Shown: piece after piece, positions 22,481 through 31,090 of the stretch
Numbering within the stretch: the first letter of the stretch is position 1
How the letters are laid out: every line of letters starts with the position of its first letter
Notes under the pieces: generated by a model
The model's database searches: none
The model's input: the letters and a program-made list of their open reading frames with translations, nothing else
What the model was told of the DNA's origin: nothing
Made by a program: the position numbers and the translations under genes
DNA from: JBEGTT01 sp041179245
GTDB lineage: Bacteria > Pseudomonadota > Gammaproteobacteria > Burkholderiales > Rhodocyclaceae
Reading direction: 5' to 3'
NCBI GenBank assembly: GCA_041179245.1
Contig: JBEGTT010000188.1
Coordinates: forward strand, 1 to 32,381
Length of the DNA: 32,381 nucleotides

Positions 22481-22684
22481 ATGCATTCAATGCTTCGAAT
22501 TTTAACGCTGGCAGGCTGCTGTCTTCTGGTAATTTCAGGTTGCGGGTTACGAGGGCCGCTGGTTTTGCCACCAGGTCCGGCGCCAGAACCGTGGCTTGGT
22601 CCAAATAAAGGAAAACAAGCCCCTTTAACTCAGACTTCTGGTCGTGCCGAAGCTAATGTCGCCGCCAATCCTGTTTCCCGGTAG
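22481..22684 (+). CDS. lptM: LptM-like outer-membrane lipoprotein (YifL family)
   Basis: A 67-residue lipoprotein: a short signal peptide with lipobox LVISGC (Cys 21), then CGLRGPLVLPPGP, the CGLKGPLY-type signature of LptM/YifL. The rest is a short Pro/Ala-rich tail. E. coli LptM binds the LptDE translocon and promotes correct disulfide formation in LptD. The location between cyaY (divergent) and lysA is the conserved one. ATG 22481 or the in-frame ATG 22490 could start it. Its target here has only two cysteines. Confidence 0.88.
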   Translation: MHSMLRILTLAGCCLLVISGCGLRGPLVLPPGPAPEPWLGPNKGKQAPLTQTSGRAEANVAANPVSR

Positions 22685-22712
22685 TTTTTCCTAACTTTCC
22701 GATTTAAAAGAA

Positions 22713-23990
22713 ATGACAACAACTATTCAAAGTCCCTATTTTCACCGTCGCAATGGTGAGTTAATGGTCGAGGGTTTAGCGCTGAGCGAAGTGGCAGAGC
22801 AGTTTGGGACGCCGACTTACGTGTATTCCAAAGCCACGCTGGAGGCGGCGTTAGGCGAGTTTCAGGCGGTTTTGGCAGCACATCCAGCAGGCCTTAATGC
22901 GCTAGTGTGTTACGCCGTAAAAGCCAACTCAAATCTAGCTATTCTGAATCTATTTGCGCGGATGGGCGCTGGGTTCGATATTGTTTCTGGCGGGGAGTTG
23001 CAGCGCGTGATGGCAGCGGGTGCTGATCCCAAAAAGGTGGTTTTTTCTGGCGTTGGTAAGACTGTAAACGAAATGCGCCAAGCCCTAGAATCTGGAATCC
23101 TTTGCTTCAATATTGAATCTATTCCTGAGCTTGATGCGCTAAATGGCATTGCCGGGGAAATGGGTTTGGTGGCGCCGATTAGCTTGCGGGTTAACCCGAA
23201 TGTTGATCCGAAAACACACCCTTATATTTCAACGGGGCTGAAAGCGGCTAAATTTGGCGTGGCCTACGAGGACGCGCTCAACCTGTATCGGCGTGCGGCG
23301 GCTTTACCGAATATTGAAGTCACGGGCATTGATTGTCATATTGGTTCTCAGATATTGGATCCGTCCCCGTTTGCAGAGGCGATGGATCGCATTCTGGCGT
23401 TGGTGGACCAGCTTGCCAGTGAAGGTATTTCCATCCATCACATCGATATCGGTGGGGGCCTAGGGATTCGCTACAAGGACGAACAAACGCAACCTACTGT
23501 GGCGGCCTATCTCAACCCGTTACTCGACAAATTGCATGGGCGCGGGCTGAAAGTGCTTATGGAGCCAGGGCGCCGTTTGGTAGGCAATGCGGGGCTGTTA
23601 CTGACCAAAATTGAATACTTGAAGGAGGGTGAAGAAAAGAATTTCGCGATTATTGATGCGGCCATGAACGATCTGATGCGGCCTGCCTTGTATGAGGCGT
23701 GGCACGATATTCTGCCGGTAGCGACTCATGAAATACCCAAGCGTATGTATGACGTGGTTGGCCCTGTTTGCGAAACGGGAGATTTTCTTGGGCAGGCGCG
23801 TGAGCTGGCTGTGCAGCCAGGTGATTTGCTCGCGGTAATGTCGGCTGGAGCTTATGGTATGGCCATGAGTTCAAACTACAACACACGGCCTCGCGCGTGC
23901 GAGGTCATGGTGAATGGTGCGCAGGCATTTGTTATCCGGAAACGCGAGACTGTGGAATCGCTTTACGCACTGGAAAGCAAGCTGCCATAG
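22713..23990 (+). CDS. lysA: Diaminopimelate decarboxylase
   Basis: LysA decarboxylates meso-diaminopimelate to L-lysine using pyridoxal phosphate. The 425-residue protein is an alanine-racemase-fold enzyme: YAVKANSN with the PLP lysine (about 69), HIGSQI (about 209), DIGGGLGIRY for phosphate binding (about 247), EPGRRLVGNAG (about 285), and the catalytic-Cys motif VGPVCETGDFLG (about 349), then GAYGMAMSSNYNTRPR. The length is normal. It lies 28 bases after lptM and 161 bases before atpI. Confidence 0.97.
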   Translation: MTTTIQSPYFHRRNGELMVEGLALSEVAEQFGTPTYVYSKATLEAALGEFQAVLAAHPAGLNALVCYAVKANSNLAILNLFARMGAGFDIVSGGELQRVMAAGADPKKVVFSGVGKTVNEMRQALESGILCFNIESIPELDALNGIAGEMGLVAPISLRVNPNVDPKTHPYISTGLKAAKFGVAYEDALNLYRRAAALPNIEVTGIDCHIGSQILDPSPFAEAMDRILALVDQLASEGISIHHIDIGGGLGIRYKDEQTQPTVAAYLNPLLDKLHGRGLKVLMEPGRRLVGNAGLLLTKIEYLKEGEEKNFAIIDAAMNDLMRPALYEAWHDILPVATHEIPKRMYDVVGPVCETGDFLGQARELAVQPGDLLAVMSAGAYGMAMSSNYNTRPRACEVMVNGAQAFVIRKRETVESLYALESKLP

Positions 23991-24073
23991 GGGACGAGTC
24001 GGTGAAATGGTAAAACTCGGCGAACCAGAATAACGAGTAACGCTGGGGGAAATGAGGTTATTTAAGTTAAACC

Positions 24074-24115
24074 TGTACTCCCGGTAGCTGGGTTTTTCTT
24101 GACACCCAGAGTACA
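24074..24115 (+). promoter_or_regulatory. Nested inverted repeat in the lysA-atpI spacer
   Basis: TGTACT (24074-24079) pairs with AGTACA (24110-24115), and inside it CTGGGT (24088-24093) pairs with ACCCAG (24104-24109). The loop is ten bases and there is an eight-base bulge on the left side only. There is no T-run after it, so it is not a typical Rho-independent terminator for lysA. It overlaps the TTGACA below, so as DNA it could be an operator. Confidence 0.45.
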
Positions 24116-24128
24116 AGTCTAGGAGAAT
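24099..24128 (+). promoter_or_regulatory. Candidate promoter of the atp operon
   Basis: A consensus -35 TTGACA (24099-24104) is followed after 18 bases by GAGAAT (24123-24128), matching TATAAT at four of six positions. A start near 24135 would leave a very short leader to atpI. The spacing is slightly long and the -10 weak. The 161-base lysA-atpI spacer contains nothing else I can name. Confidence 0.4.
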
Positions 24129-24151
24129 AGATTGGTTTGATGAGGTTTGAA

Positions 24152-24568
24152 ATGCAGCAAACGACAGAAATCATGCAGCAAACCAACGATCACAAAGAGA
24201 TCATGAAGCGCGGGTTTCAAAAGACCGCACGGTGGCAGTTGGTTGCAGGGTTGGTTGGGGCGCTTGTTGCTTTTCTGTTAGCCGGTGCTAATGCCGCAAT
24301 ATCGGTTATGTTTGGTGCAGGTGCTGTTCTACTTGGGTCGGGGGCAGCAGTTCTGGCCTCTAAGTCAGGTCAGCCGACACCAACCGCAGCACTGGTAAAT
24401 GTGCTCAAGGCCGAGCTGGTTAAAATTCTCGTCGTGGCCGTTTTGCTATTGATAGTTTTTAAGTTTTACACGGGGCTGGTTGCAATTGCTCTGATTGGCG
24501 GGCTGGCAAGTGCAGCACTGATTTCCGGTGCGGCATTGCGGGCTTTTGATGATGACAACAAAGCGTAG
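24152..24568 (+). CDS. atpI: ATP synthase subunit I (AtpI)
   Basis: AtpI is a small membrane protein encoded at the head of many atp operons; it helps assemble the c-ring. The 138-residue product has a charged N-terminus (QKTARWQL), then four hydrophobic segments (VAGLVGALVAFLLAGANAAISVMFGAGAVLLGSG in two spans, and ILVVAVLLLIVFKFYTGLVAIALIGGLASAALISGA in two), and ends in a charged tail. The start is uncertain: ATG 24152 has GAGG six bases upstream and is preferred, while ATG 24140 would add four residues. It lies nine bases before atpB. Confidence 0.85.
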   Translation: MQQTTEIMQQTNDHKEIMKRGFQKTARWQLVAGLVGALVAFLLAGANAAISVMFGAGAVLLGSGAAVLASKSGQPTPTAALVNVLKAELVKILVVAVLLLIVFKFYTGLVAIALIGGLASAALISGAALRAFDDDNKA

Positions 24569-24577
24569 GATGACGGA

Positions 24578-25387
24578 ATGTCTGCAGAACATGCACTAAC
24601 ACCTTCAAGCTATATTACGCACCACTTGGCGTTTAACGCCAAATCGGTGGGGGATGGCGGCTTCTGGACCTTGCACGTGGATACCTTGGTGGTTTCTTTG
24701 CTGCTCGGAGTTTTTGCTTTTGGGCTTATGTGGTGGGTGGTGCGCGGAGCAACTGCTGGTGTTCCATCAAAGCGCCAAGCCTTTGTTGAGCTCTTGGTGG
24801 AATTTGTTGATGATCAAGTTAAGGGTATTTTCCATGGCGACCGGAATGCATTTATCGCGCCAGCTGCGCTGACAGTGTTCGTGTGGGTGCTTTTGATGAA
24901 TGCGATGGACTTCTTGCCAGTAGATATCATGGCTTGGTTCTACCATAGCGTTTTAGGGCTTGATTACTGGCGTAGTGTTCCAACATCCGATGTGAATGCA
25001 ACTTTTGCGTTGGCTTTGTCCATCTGGGTACTGATGATTTTCTATAGCATCAAGGTAAAGGGATTGGGCGGCTGGATCCATGAAATATTTTGTGCGCCGT
25101 TTGGCAGTCATCCATTGGCGTGGCCAGCAAACTTTCTGTTTAATTTGATCGAATACGTTTCAAAACCACTTTCCCATTCGCTGCGGTTGTTTGGCAATAT
25201 GTACGCGGGCGAAATTATCTTCCTGTTGATCGGCATGTGGGCCGCGACAGGTTTGTCGGGTACTGTGTTCGGCTCGCTTCTTGGAGCGGGTTGGGCGATC
25301 TTCCATATTTTGATCGTCGTGCTGCAAGCCTTTATTTTCATGATGTTGACTGTTGTTTACATTGCAATGGCGCACGAGAGTCACTGA
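24578..25387 (+). CDS. atpB: F0F1 ATP synthase subunit a
   Basis: Subunit a forms the proton half-channels against the c-ring in the inner membrane. The 269-residue protein is mostly hydrophobic. It contains the essential Arg in KPLSHSLRLFGNMYAGE (about 205-221), and the last helix ILIVVLQAFIFMMLTVVYIAMAHE matches the family C-terminus. The ATG has GGA just before it, nine bases after the atpI stop. Confidence 0.97.
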   Translation: MSAEHALTPSSYITHHLAFNAKSVGDGGFWTLHVDTLVVSLLLGVFAFGLMWWVVRGATAGVPSKRQAFVELLVEFVDDQVKGIFHGDRNAFIAPAALTVFVWVLLMNAMDFLPVDIMAWFYHSVLGLDYWRSVPTSDVNATFALALSIWVLMIFYSIKVKGLGGWIHEIFCAPFGSHPLAWPANFLFNLIEYVSKPLSHSLRLFGNMYAGEIIFLLIGMWAATGLSGTVFGSLLGAGWAIFHILIVVLQAFIFMMLTVVYIAMAHESH

Positions 25388-25419
25388 TTTTTTACTTTTA
25401 ACCACCGAAAGGAAACAAG
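25388..25419 (+). promoter_or_regulatory. U-rich leader and strong ribosome binding site of atpE
   Basis: The atpB-atpE gap starts with TTTTTTACTTTT (25388-25399), followed by AAAGGAAA with AGGA six bases before the atpE ATG. E. coli has a U-rich translational enhancer at the same place, used to make about ten c subunits per complex. An equivalent role here is inference. Confidence 0.4.
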
Positions 25420-25695
25420 ATGGAAAACCTGCAATTTTTGGCGATGATCCAAGCGTATACCGGTATTGGTATCGGTCTGATTATTGGTTTGGGTGCTGCT
25501 GGTGCCTGTATTGGTATTGGTATCATGTGCGCAAGCTTCTTGGAAGGTGCTGCACGCCAGCCAGAACTCACGCCTGCGCTGCAAGCTAAAGTATTCCTGT
25601 TGCTGGGTCTGATTGACGCTTCCTTCATTATTGGTGTTGGTCTGGCCATGATGTTCGCATTTGCAAACCCATTGCTCAGCGTCGTTGCTCACTAA
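25420..25695 (+). CDS. atpE: F0F1 ATP synthase subunit c
   Basis: This is the c-ring proteolipid, a hairpin of two membrane helices. The 91-residue protein has helix 1 GIGIGLIIGLGAAGACIGIGI, the polar loop EGAARQPEL (R46-Q47-P48) that contacts subunits gamma and epsilon, and helix 2 with the proton-carrying D66 in LLLGLIDASFIIGVG. The Asp and the absence of the Q...ES/T sodium-site pattern point to a proton-driven enzyme. Confidence 0.97.
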   Translation: MENLQFLAMIQAYTGIGIGLIIGLGAAGACIGIGIMCASFLEGAARQPELTPALQAKVFLLLGLIDASFIIGVGLAMMFAFANPLLSVVAH

Positions 25696-25735
25696 TAGTT
25701 ACTTTCAGTCTATTTAGGCACAGCTGGGAGCTGAC

Positions 25736-26206
25736 ATGAATATCAACTTGACATTGCTTGCACAGGCTGTCTCTTTCGCAATCCTAATTTGGTTTACGAT
25801 TAAATTTGTTTGGCCTCCCCTGTTAGGGGCGATCGAAACGCGTCAGCAAACTATTGCTGATGGGTTGGCGGCGGCTGAGCGGGGTAAGCTCGACCTAGAA
25901 CTTGCAACTAAGCGTTCGGCAGAATCGTTACGCGAAGGTAAAGAGAAAGTAGCGGGGCTGCTCACGCAGGCTGAAAAGCAAGGGACTCAAATAATCGAAG
26001 ATGCAAAAGTAACAGCCAAAGTAGAAGCAGATCGCATTGTGGCTGGCGCTAAGGCTGAAATCGAACAAGAGAGCCTGCGCGCTAGGGAAAGCTTGCGAGA
26101 CCAAGTCGCGATTTTGGCCGTCGCTGGTGCAGAGAAAATCCTGCAACGCGAAATTAAGGCCCAAGATCACGCTGAGCTCTTAGCAAAAATTAAACAGGAT
26201 CTTTAA
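25736..26206 (+). CDS. atpF: F0F1 ATP synthase subunit b
   Basis: Subunit b is the peripheral stalk dimer. The 156-residue protein has one N-terminal membrane helix (about 4-26, ending IKFVWPPLLGAIETRQQ, the family junction motif) followed by a long charged coiled coil rich in Ala, Glu and Lys to the C-terminus. GGGAG lies seven bases before the ATG. The 40-base gap after atpE has no obvious structure. The length matches E. coli b (156). Confidence 0.96.
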   Translation: MNINLTLLAQAVSFAILIWFTIKFVWPPLLGAIETRQQTIADGLAAAERGKLDLELATKRSAESLREGKEKVAGLLTQAEKQGTQIIEDAKVTAKVEADRIVAGAKAEIEQESLRARESLRDQVAILAVAGAEKILQREIKAQDHAELLAKIKQDL

Positions 26207-26211
26207 CGCAT

Positions 26212-26745
26212 ATGGCTGAATCTGTCACCATCGCACGTCCCTATGCTGAGGCCGTATTTCGTATAGCCAAAGAGTCTGGGTCGTTAGCTCAGTGGTCTGG
26301 TCGTTTACAGCGCCTTGCCCAAGTTTCTCAGGCTAAGGAAGTCGCTGAAATTATCTGCAATCCTAAGCTTTCTGCTGGCCAATTAGCGGATTTCTTCATC
26401 TCGGTTGCAGATGATAGCGATGCTGATCTGACTAGCTTTATTCGTGTTCTTGCTGAAAATGAACGGCTGATTCTTCTACCCGAAGTAAGCAAGTTGTTCG
26501 AAGCTGAAAAGAGCAACGAAGAAGGCATTAAAGATGCTGTGATCGAAACCGCTTTTCCTCTCGATGATGCGCAAGTAGCGGCTTTGGTGCCAATACTTGA
26601 ACAACATTTCAAAACCCGGTTGGCTGCCCGTGTGCATGTTGCACCGGAATTGATTGGCGGCGTCCGTGTGGCAGTGGGTGACCAAGTCTTGGATACATCG
26701 GTGCGTAGTAAGCTCGAATCCATGGCAACGGCACTCAAGAACTAG
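26212..26745 (+). CDS. atpH: F0F1 ATP synthase subunit delta
   Basis: Subunit delta links the b dimer to the top of F1. The 177-residue protein begins TIARPYAEAVFRIAKESG, the family signature, with the N-terminal six-helix domain that binds alpha, and ends with LIGGVRVAVGDQVLDTSVRSKL, the conserved C-terminal hairpin. It is five bases after atpF and nine before atpA. The length equals that of E. coli delta (177). Confidence 0.96.
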   Translation: MAESVTIARPYAEAVFRIAKESGSLAQWSGRLQRLAQVSQAKEVAEIICNPKLSAGQLADFFISVADDSDADLTSFIRVLAENERLILLPEVSKLFEAEKSNEEGIKDAVIETAFPLDDAQVAALVPILEQHFKTRLAARVHVAPELIGGVRVAVGDQVLDTSVRSKLESMATALKN

Positions 26746-26754
26746 GAGAATTAA

Positions 26755-28293
26755 ATGCAGTTGAATCCGTCCGAGATCAGCGAACTGATCAAAAACAAGA
26801 TTCAAAACCTGCACGTGGGCGCTGAAACCCGCACGCAGGGTACGGTAGTGTCCGTTACTGACGGTATCTGTCGTGTTCATGGCCTGCAAGATGTTATGCA
26901 GGGTGAAATGTTGGAGTTCCCAGGTAATACCTTCGGGATGGCGCTTAATCTTGAGCGTGATTCGGTTGGTGCTGTGGTTTTGGGTGAATACGAGCACATT
27001 TCTGAAGGCGATACCGTTAAGTGTACGGGCCGTATTTTAGAAGTGCCTGTTGGCGAAGAGCTGCTGGGCCGTGTTGTGAACTCATTGGGTCAGCCAATTG
27101 ACGGCAAAGGTCCTCTGAATAACAAGCAGTCTGACAAGATCGAAAAAGTTGCGCCAGGCGTTATTTGGCGTAAGTCAGTTGATCAGCCAGTTCAAACTGG
27201 TTTGAAGGCGATTGATGCCATGGTGCCAGTTGGCCGTGGTCAACGTGAATTGATCATTGGTGACCGTCAAACAGGTAAAACTGCAGTAGCGATCGATGCC
27301 ATCATCAATCAAAAAGGTACTGGCGTTAAATGTATCTACGTTGCAATCGGACAAAAGGCATCGACCGTAGCTAATGTAGTTCGCAAGCTCGAAGAACATG
27401 GGGCACTTGAATACACTATCATCGTTGCGGCAACGGCATCTGAATCAGCTGCACTGCAGTTTATTGCACCGTACTCTGGTTGCACGATGGGTGAGTTTTT
27501 CCGTGACCGCGGTGAAGATGCATTGATTATTTATGATGACTTGACCAAGCAAGCTTGGGCTTATCGTCAAGTGTCATTGCTGCTACGTCGCCCGCCAGGC
27601 CGTGAAGCTTACCCAGGTGATGTTTTCTATTTGCACTCACGCTTGCTCGAACGTGCTGCTCGTGTGTCGACTGAATGGGTTGAAAAACTCACCAATGGTG
27701 AAGTCAGGGGTAAAACAGGTTCCTTAACAGCACTGCCAGTGATTGAAACACAGGCTGGTGACGTTTCTGCATTTGTTCCAACCAACGTAATTTCGATTAC
27801 AGACGGCCAGATATTCTTAGAAACCGACTTGTTTAATGCAGGCATTCGTCCAGCGATTAACGCGGGTATCTCTGTATCTCGTGTAGGTGGCGCAGCCCAG
27901 ACTAAGATCATCAAGAAATTAGGCGGTGGTGTTCGATTGGCTCTGGCTCAGTACCGCGAATTGGCTGCTTTTGCGCAGTTTGCCTCTGATTTGGATGAAG
28001 CGACACGGAAGCAGCTTGAACGTGGCCGCATGGTGACTGAGTTGATGAAGCAAGCTCAGTACAGTCCTATGTCAGTAGCCGAGATGGCTGTGACACTGTA
28101 CGCAGCAGACAAAGGTTACTACGACGATGTTGAAGTTAAGCGGGCTCTGGATTTTGAAAAAGGTCTTCTTGCTTATCTGAAGCAGAACGCAGCTGACCTC
28201 CTCAACAAGATGGAAACCACCAAAGAACTCGACGGTGAATCAGAGAAGCAACTTGCTGCTTCGATTACTGCCTTCAAGGGTACTTGGGTCTGA
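26755..28293 (+). CDS. atpA: F0F1 ATP synthase subunit alpha
   Basis: The non-catalytic nucleotide-binding F1 subunit. The 512-residue protein has Walker A GDRQTGKT at 169-176 (same numbering as E. coli), the VGRGQRELI motif just before it, and Walker B-like ALIIYDDLTKQAWAYRQ. The family signature SISRVGG-type stretch appears as GISVSRVGGAAQT and contains the arginine finger that completes the neighbouring beta site. AGGAG lies seven bases before the ATG. Confidence 0.98.
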   Translation: MQLNPSEISELIKNKIQNLHVGAETRTQGTVVSVTDGICRVHGLQDVMQGEMLEFPGNTFGMALNLERDSVGAVVLGEYEHISEGDTVKCTGRILEVPVGEELLGRVVNSLGQPIDGKGPLNNKQSDKIEKVAPGVIWRKSVDQPVQTGLKAIDAMVPVGRGQRELIIGDRQTGKTAVAIDAIINQKGTGVKCIYVAIGQKASTVANVVRKLEEHGALEYTIIVAATASESAALQFIAPYSGCTMGEFFRDRGEDALIIYDDLTKQAWAYRQVSLLLRRPPGREAYPGDVFYLHSRLLERAARVSTEWVEKLTNGEVRGKTGSLTALPVIETQAGDVSAFVPTNVISITDGQIFLETDLFNAGIRPAINAGISVSRVGGAAQTKIIKKLGGGVRLALAQYRELAAFAQFASDLDEATRKQLERGRMVTELMKQAQYSPMSVAEMAVTLYAADKGYYDDVEVKRALDFEKGLLAYLKQNAADLLNKMETTKELDGESEKQLAASITAFKGTWV

Positions 28294-28311
28294 TCGTCTT
28301 AGGAGAGTGCC

Positions 28312-29175
28312 ATGCCAAGCGGCAAGGAAATACGTAACAAGATCAAGAGCGTTGAAAATACGCGCAAGATCACAAAAGCCATGGAAATGGTTGCTGCGTC
28401 GAAAATGCGTAAAGCGCAAGAGCGTATGCGGCAATCACGTCCCTACGGCGAGAAGATCCGGCGCATTGCGGCAAATTTGTCACATGCTTTGACTGAGTAC
28501 AGGCACGCATTTCTTCAGAATCGTAACCCGATCAAAAAAGTTGGGTTGATTCTTGTGACCTCTGACAAGGGCCTTTGTGGCGGCTTAAATGCTAATTCAC
28601 TTAGACTCTCTGTCAGCAGGATCAAAGAGTGGGACGTGCAAGGTATTGGGTTTCAAGCGACGTGTATTGGCAACAAGGGTTTTGGGTTCATGCAACGACT
28701 GGGTGCCGAAATTGTCTCCCAGGTTGTTGGTATCGGTGATACCCCCAATCTTGAAAAGTTAATTGGACCCGTCAAGGTTCAATTAGATGCCTACATGAAT
28801 GGTGAGATTGACGCGCTTTATATTGCCTATACCCGTTTCATCAATACGATGAAACAAGAGCCTGTGATTGAGCAGTTGCTTCCGCTTTCGGGCGAGGCAG
28901 TCGGCTCAGCGAAGACAAATTGGGATTACGTCTACGAACCAGATGCCAAGTCGGTGATTGATGACTTGCTCATTCGATATGTAGAAGCAATTATTTACCA
29001 GTCAGTCGCTGAGAATATTGCTTCAGAGCAAAGTGCTCGGATGGTAGCAATGAAGTCTGCGTCAGATAATGCCAAGACAGTAATTGGTGATTTGAAGCTG
29101 GTCTATAACAAGGCACGTCAGGCAGCAATTACCAAAGAACTTGCCGAAATCGTCAGCGGCGCAGCAGCCGTCTAA
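28312..29175 (+). CDS. atpG: F0F1 ATP synthase subunit gamma
   Basis: The central rotor shaft of F1. The 287-residue protein starts PSGKEIRNKIKSVENTRKIT and has the long N-terminal helix with MEMVAASKMRKAQ. It also has the Rossmann-like middle domain (LILVTSDKGLCGGLN, near 78-92), and the C-terminal helix AMKSASDNAKTVIGDL, KLVYNKARQAAITKELAEIVSGA that enters the alpha-beta hexamer. AGGAG precedes the ATG. The length equals that of E. coli gamma (287). Confidence 0.98.
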   Translation: MPSGKEIRNKIKSVENTRKITKAMEMVAASKMRKAQERMRQSRPYGEKIRRIAANLSHALTEYRHAFLQNRNPIKKVGLILVTSDKGLCGGLNANSLRLSVSRIKEWDVQGIGFQATCIGNKGFGFMQRLGAEIVSQVVGIGDTPNLEKLIGPVKVQLDAYMNGEIDALYIAYTRFINTMKQEPVIEQLLPLSGEAVGSAKTNWDYVYEPDAKSVIDDLLIRYVEAIIYQSVAENIASEQSARMVAMKSASDNAKTVIGDLKLVYNKARQAAITKELAEIVSGAAAV

Positions 29176-29204
29176 CCGTTTGTATAAAGCTTGAGGGATT
29201 CAAT

Positions 29205-30608
29205 ATGAGTCAAGGTTCAATCGTACAGTGCATCGGCGCCGTGGTGGATATTCAGTTCCCCCGCGAAGCAATGCCTAAAGTCTATGATGCCCTGATGCTG
29301 GATGCTGCTGAAGAGCACGCCAATGTCGAAGCAAAACTGACTTTTGAAGTTCAACAACAGCTTGGTGATGGTGTGGTTCGTACCATTGCCATGGGTTCAT
29401 CTGATGGTCTGCGTCGCGGCATGAAGGTGAATAACACTGGCAAGCCAATTTCCGTTCCTGTGGGCCATGGCACACTAGGTCGGATTATGGATGTGCTTGG
29501 TCGCCCAATTGATGAAGCCGGCCCTATCGTAACGGACGAACTACGTCCAATTCACGCTAAGGCACCAAAGTTCGACGAACTGTCACCTTCTGTTGATCTG
29601 CTCGAAACCGGCATTAAGGTTATCGACTTGGTATGTCCATTTGCTAAGGGTGGTAAAGTTGGCCTGTTTGGTGGCGCTGGTGTAGGCAAGACCGTTAACA
29701 TGATGGAACTGATCAACAACATCGCTAAACAACACAGTGGTTTGTCTGTGTTTGCAGGTGTGGGTGAGCGTACTCGTGAAGGTAACGACTTCTATCACGA
29801 AATGAAAGATTCAAACGTTCTAGACAAAGTGTCTATGGTGTTTGGTCAAATGAACGAGCCACCAGGTAACCGTCTGCGCGTTGCGCTAACCGGTTTGACA
29901 ATGGCTGAGCGATTCCGTGATGAAGGCCGTGACATTCTGTTCTTCGTGGATAACATCTACCGCTATACATTGGCCGGTACTGAAGTTTCTGCGTTGCTGG
30001 GCCGTATGCCTTCAGCGGTGGGCTACCAGCCTACACTGGCTGAAGAAATGGGTCGTTTGCAAGAACGGATTACATCAACGAAGGTGGGTTCTATTACTTC
30101 CATCCAAGCTGTTTATGTTCCAGCGGATGACTTGACTGACCCATCACCTGCCACAACCTTCTTGCACTTGGATTCGACCGTTGTGTTGTCGCGTGACATC
30201 GCCGCATTGGGTATCTACCCAGCGGTTGATCCACTAGATTCAACATCACGTCAGCTTGACCCGCAAGTTGTCGGTGAAGAACACTACTCGGTTGCCCGTG
30301 GTGTGCAAATGACATTACAGCGTTACAAAGAACTGCGTGACATCATCGCAATTTTGGGTATGGACGAGTTGGCCCCTGAAGATAAGCTTGCCGTTTCTCG
30401 GGCTCGTAAGATCCAACGTTTCTTGTCTCAGCCTTTCCATGTGGCCGAAGTGTTCACCGGTTCGCCCGGCAAGTATGTTTCGCTCAAAGACACCATCAGG
30501 GGCTTCAAGGGAATTGTTAATGGTGACTATGATAGCTTGCCAGAACAAGCGTTCTATATGGTTGGCACGATCGAAGAAGCAATTGAGAAGGCCAAGACTC
30601 TGCAGTAA
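29205..30608 (+). CDS. atpD: F0F1 ATP synthase subunit beta
   Basis: The catalytic F1 subunit. The 467-residue protein has Walker A GGAGVGKT at 156-163, the catalytic E188 in GVGERTREGND, and Walker B ILFFVDNIYRYT. It also has the adenine-site region around GIYPAVDPLDSTSRQL, and the lever DELAPED in place of E. coli DELSEED. GAGGG precedes the ATG. Base composition and style match atpA. Confidence 0.98.
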   Translation: MSQGSIVQCIGAVVDIQFPREAMPKVYDALMLDAAEEHANVEAKLTFEVQQQLGDGVVRTIAMGSSDGLRRGMKVNNTGKPISVPVGHGTLGRIMDVLGRPIDEAGPIVTDELRPIHAKAPKFDELSPSVDLLETGIKVIDLVCPFAKGGKVGLFGGAGVGKTVNMMELINNIAKQHSGLSVFAGVGERTREGNDFYHEMKDSNVLDKVSMVFGQMNEPPGNRLRVALTGLTMAERFRDEGRDILFFVDNIYRYTLAGTEVSALLGRMPSAVGYQPTLAEEMGRLQERITSTKVGSITSIQAVYVPADDLTDPSPATTFLHLDSTVVLSRDIAALGIYPAVDPLDSTSRQLDPQVVGEEHYSVARGVQMTLQRYKELRDIIAILGMDELAPEDKLAVSRARKIQRFLSQPFHVAEVFTGSPGKYVSLKDTIRGFKGIVNGDYDSLPEQAFYMVGTIEEAIEKAKTLQ

Positions 30609-30634
30609 TGCAGCAACGGTAGAAGGAGCTTGTT

Positions 30635-31060
30635 ATGGCAATAACCGTTCATGTTGATGTCGTCAGCGCTGAAGAATCAATTTTTTCAGGGCTGGTAGAG
30701 TTTGCTATATTCCCTGGCGAGTCTGGGGAGTTGGGTATCCTACCTAGGCATACTCCGCTGTTGACGCGTATCAAACCTGGTGCGGTTCGCTTGAAGCTGC
30801 CTGATTTAGAAGCCTATGAAATGGTTTATGTATCAGGTGGAATTCTGGAGGTTCAGCCGGCTCTGGTGACTGTGCTTGCAGATACCGCTATTCGAGCAAC
30901 CGACCTGGATGAAGCTAAGGCGATGGAAGCGAAGAAACAAGCAGAAGTAACCCTAGCTGACCGTAAGTCAGGTTTGGATTATGCTGCTGTTGAAGCAGAA
31001 TTGTCGCAAGCGATTGCGCAGCTAGAAACCATTCGTCGTATGAAACAGCGAGCTCACTGA
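30635..31060 (+). CDS. atpC: F0F1 ATP synthase subunit epsilon
   Basis: The regulatory and central-stalk F1 subunit. The 141-residue protein has an N-terminal beta sandwich (VDVVSAEESIFSG, PGESGELGILPRHTPLLTRIKPG, YVSGGILEVQP, VTVLADTAIRA) and a C-terminal helical hairpin (about 90-138) that can inhibit ATP hydrolysis. AAGGAG lies before the ATG. It is the last gene of the operon, and a strong terminator follows 30 bases later. Confidence 0.97.
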   Translation: MAITVHVDVVSAEESIFSGLVEFAIFPGESGELGILPRHTPLLTRIKPGAVRLKLPDLEAYEMVYVSGGILEVQPALVTVLADTAIRATDLDEAKAMEAKKQAEVTLADRKSGLDYAAVEAELSQAIAQLETIRRMKQRAH

Positions 31061-31090
31061 GGTTTTTAACTTCACGAGATGTCGTACCGA

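Noticed and set aside
24074..24115. Rho-independent terminator of lysA
   Set aside because: The stem is interrupted and no T-run follows it on the plus strand; the only T-run lies in the loop.
25420..25695. Sodium-type ATP synthase c subunit
   Set aside because: The ion-carrying residue is Asp in GLIDASF, and the sodium-site pattern of Gln with Glu-Ser/Thr is missing.
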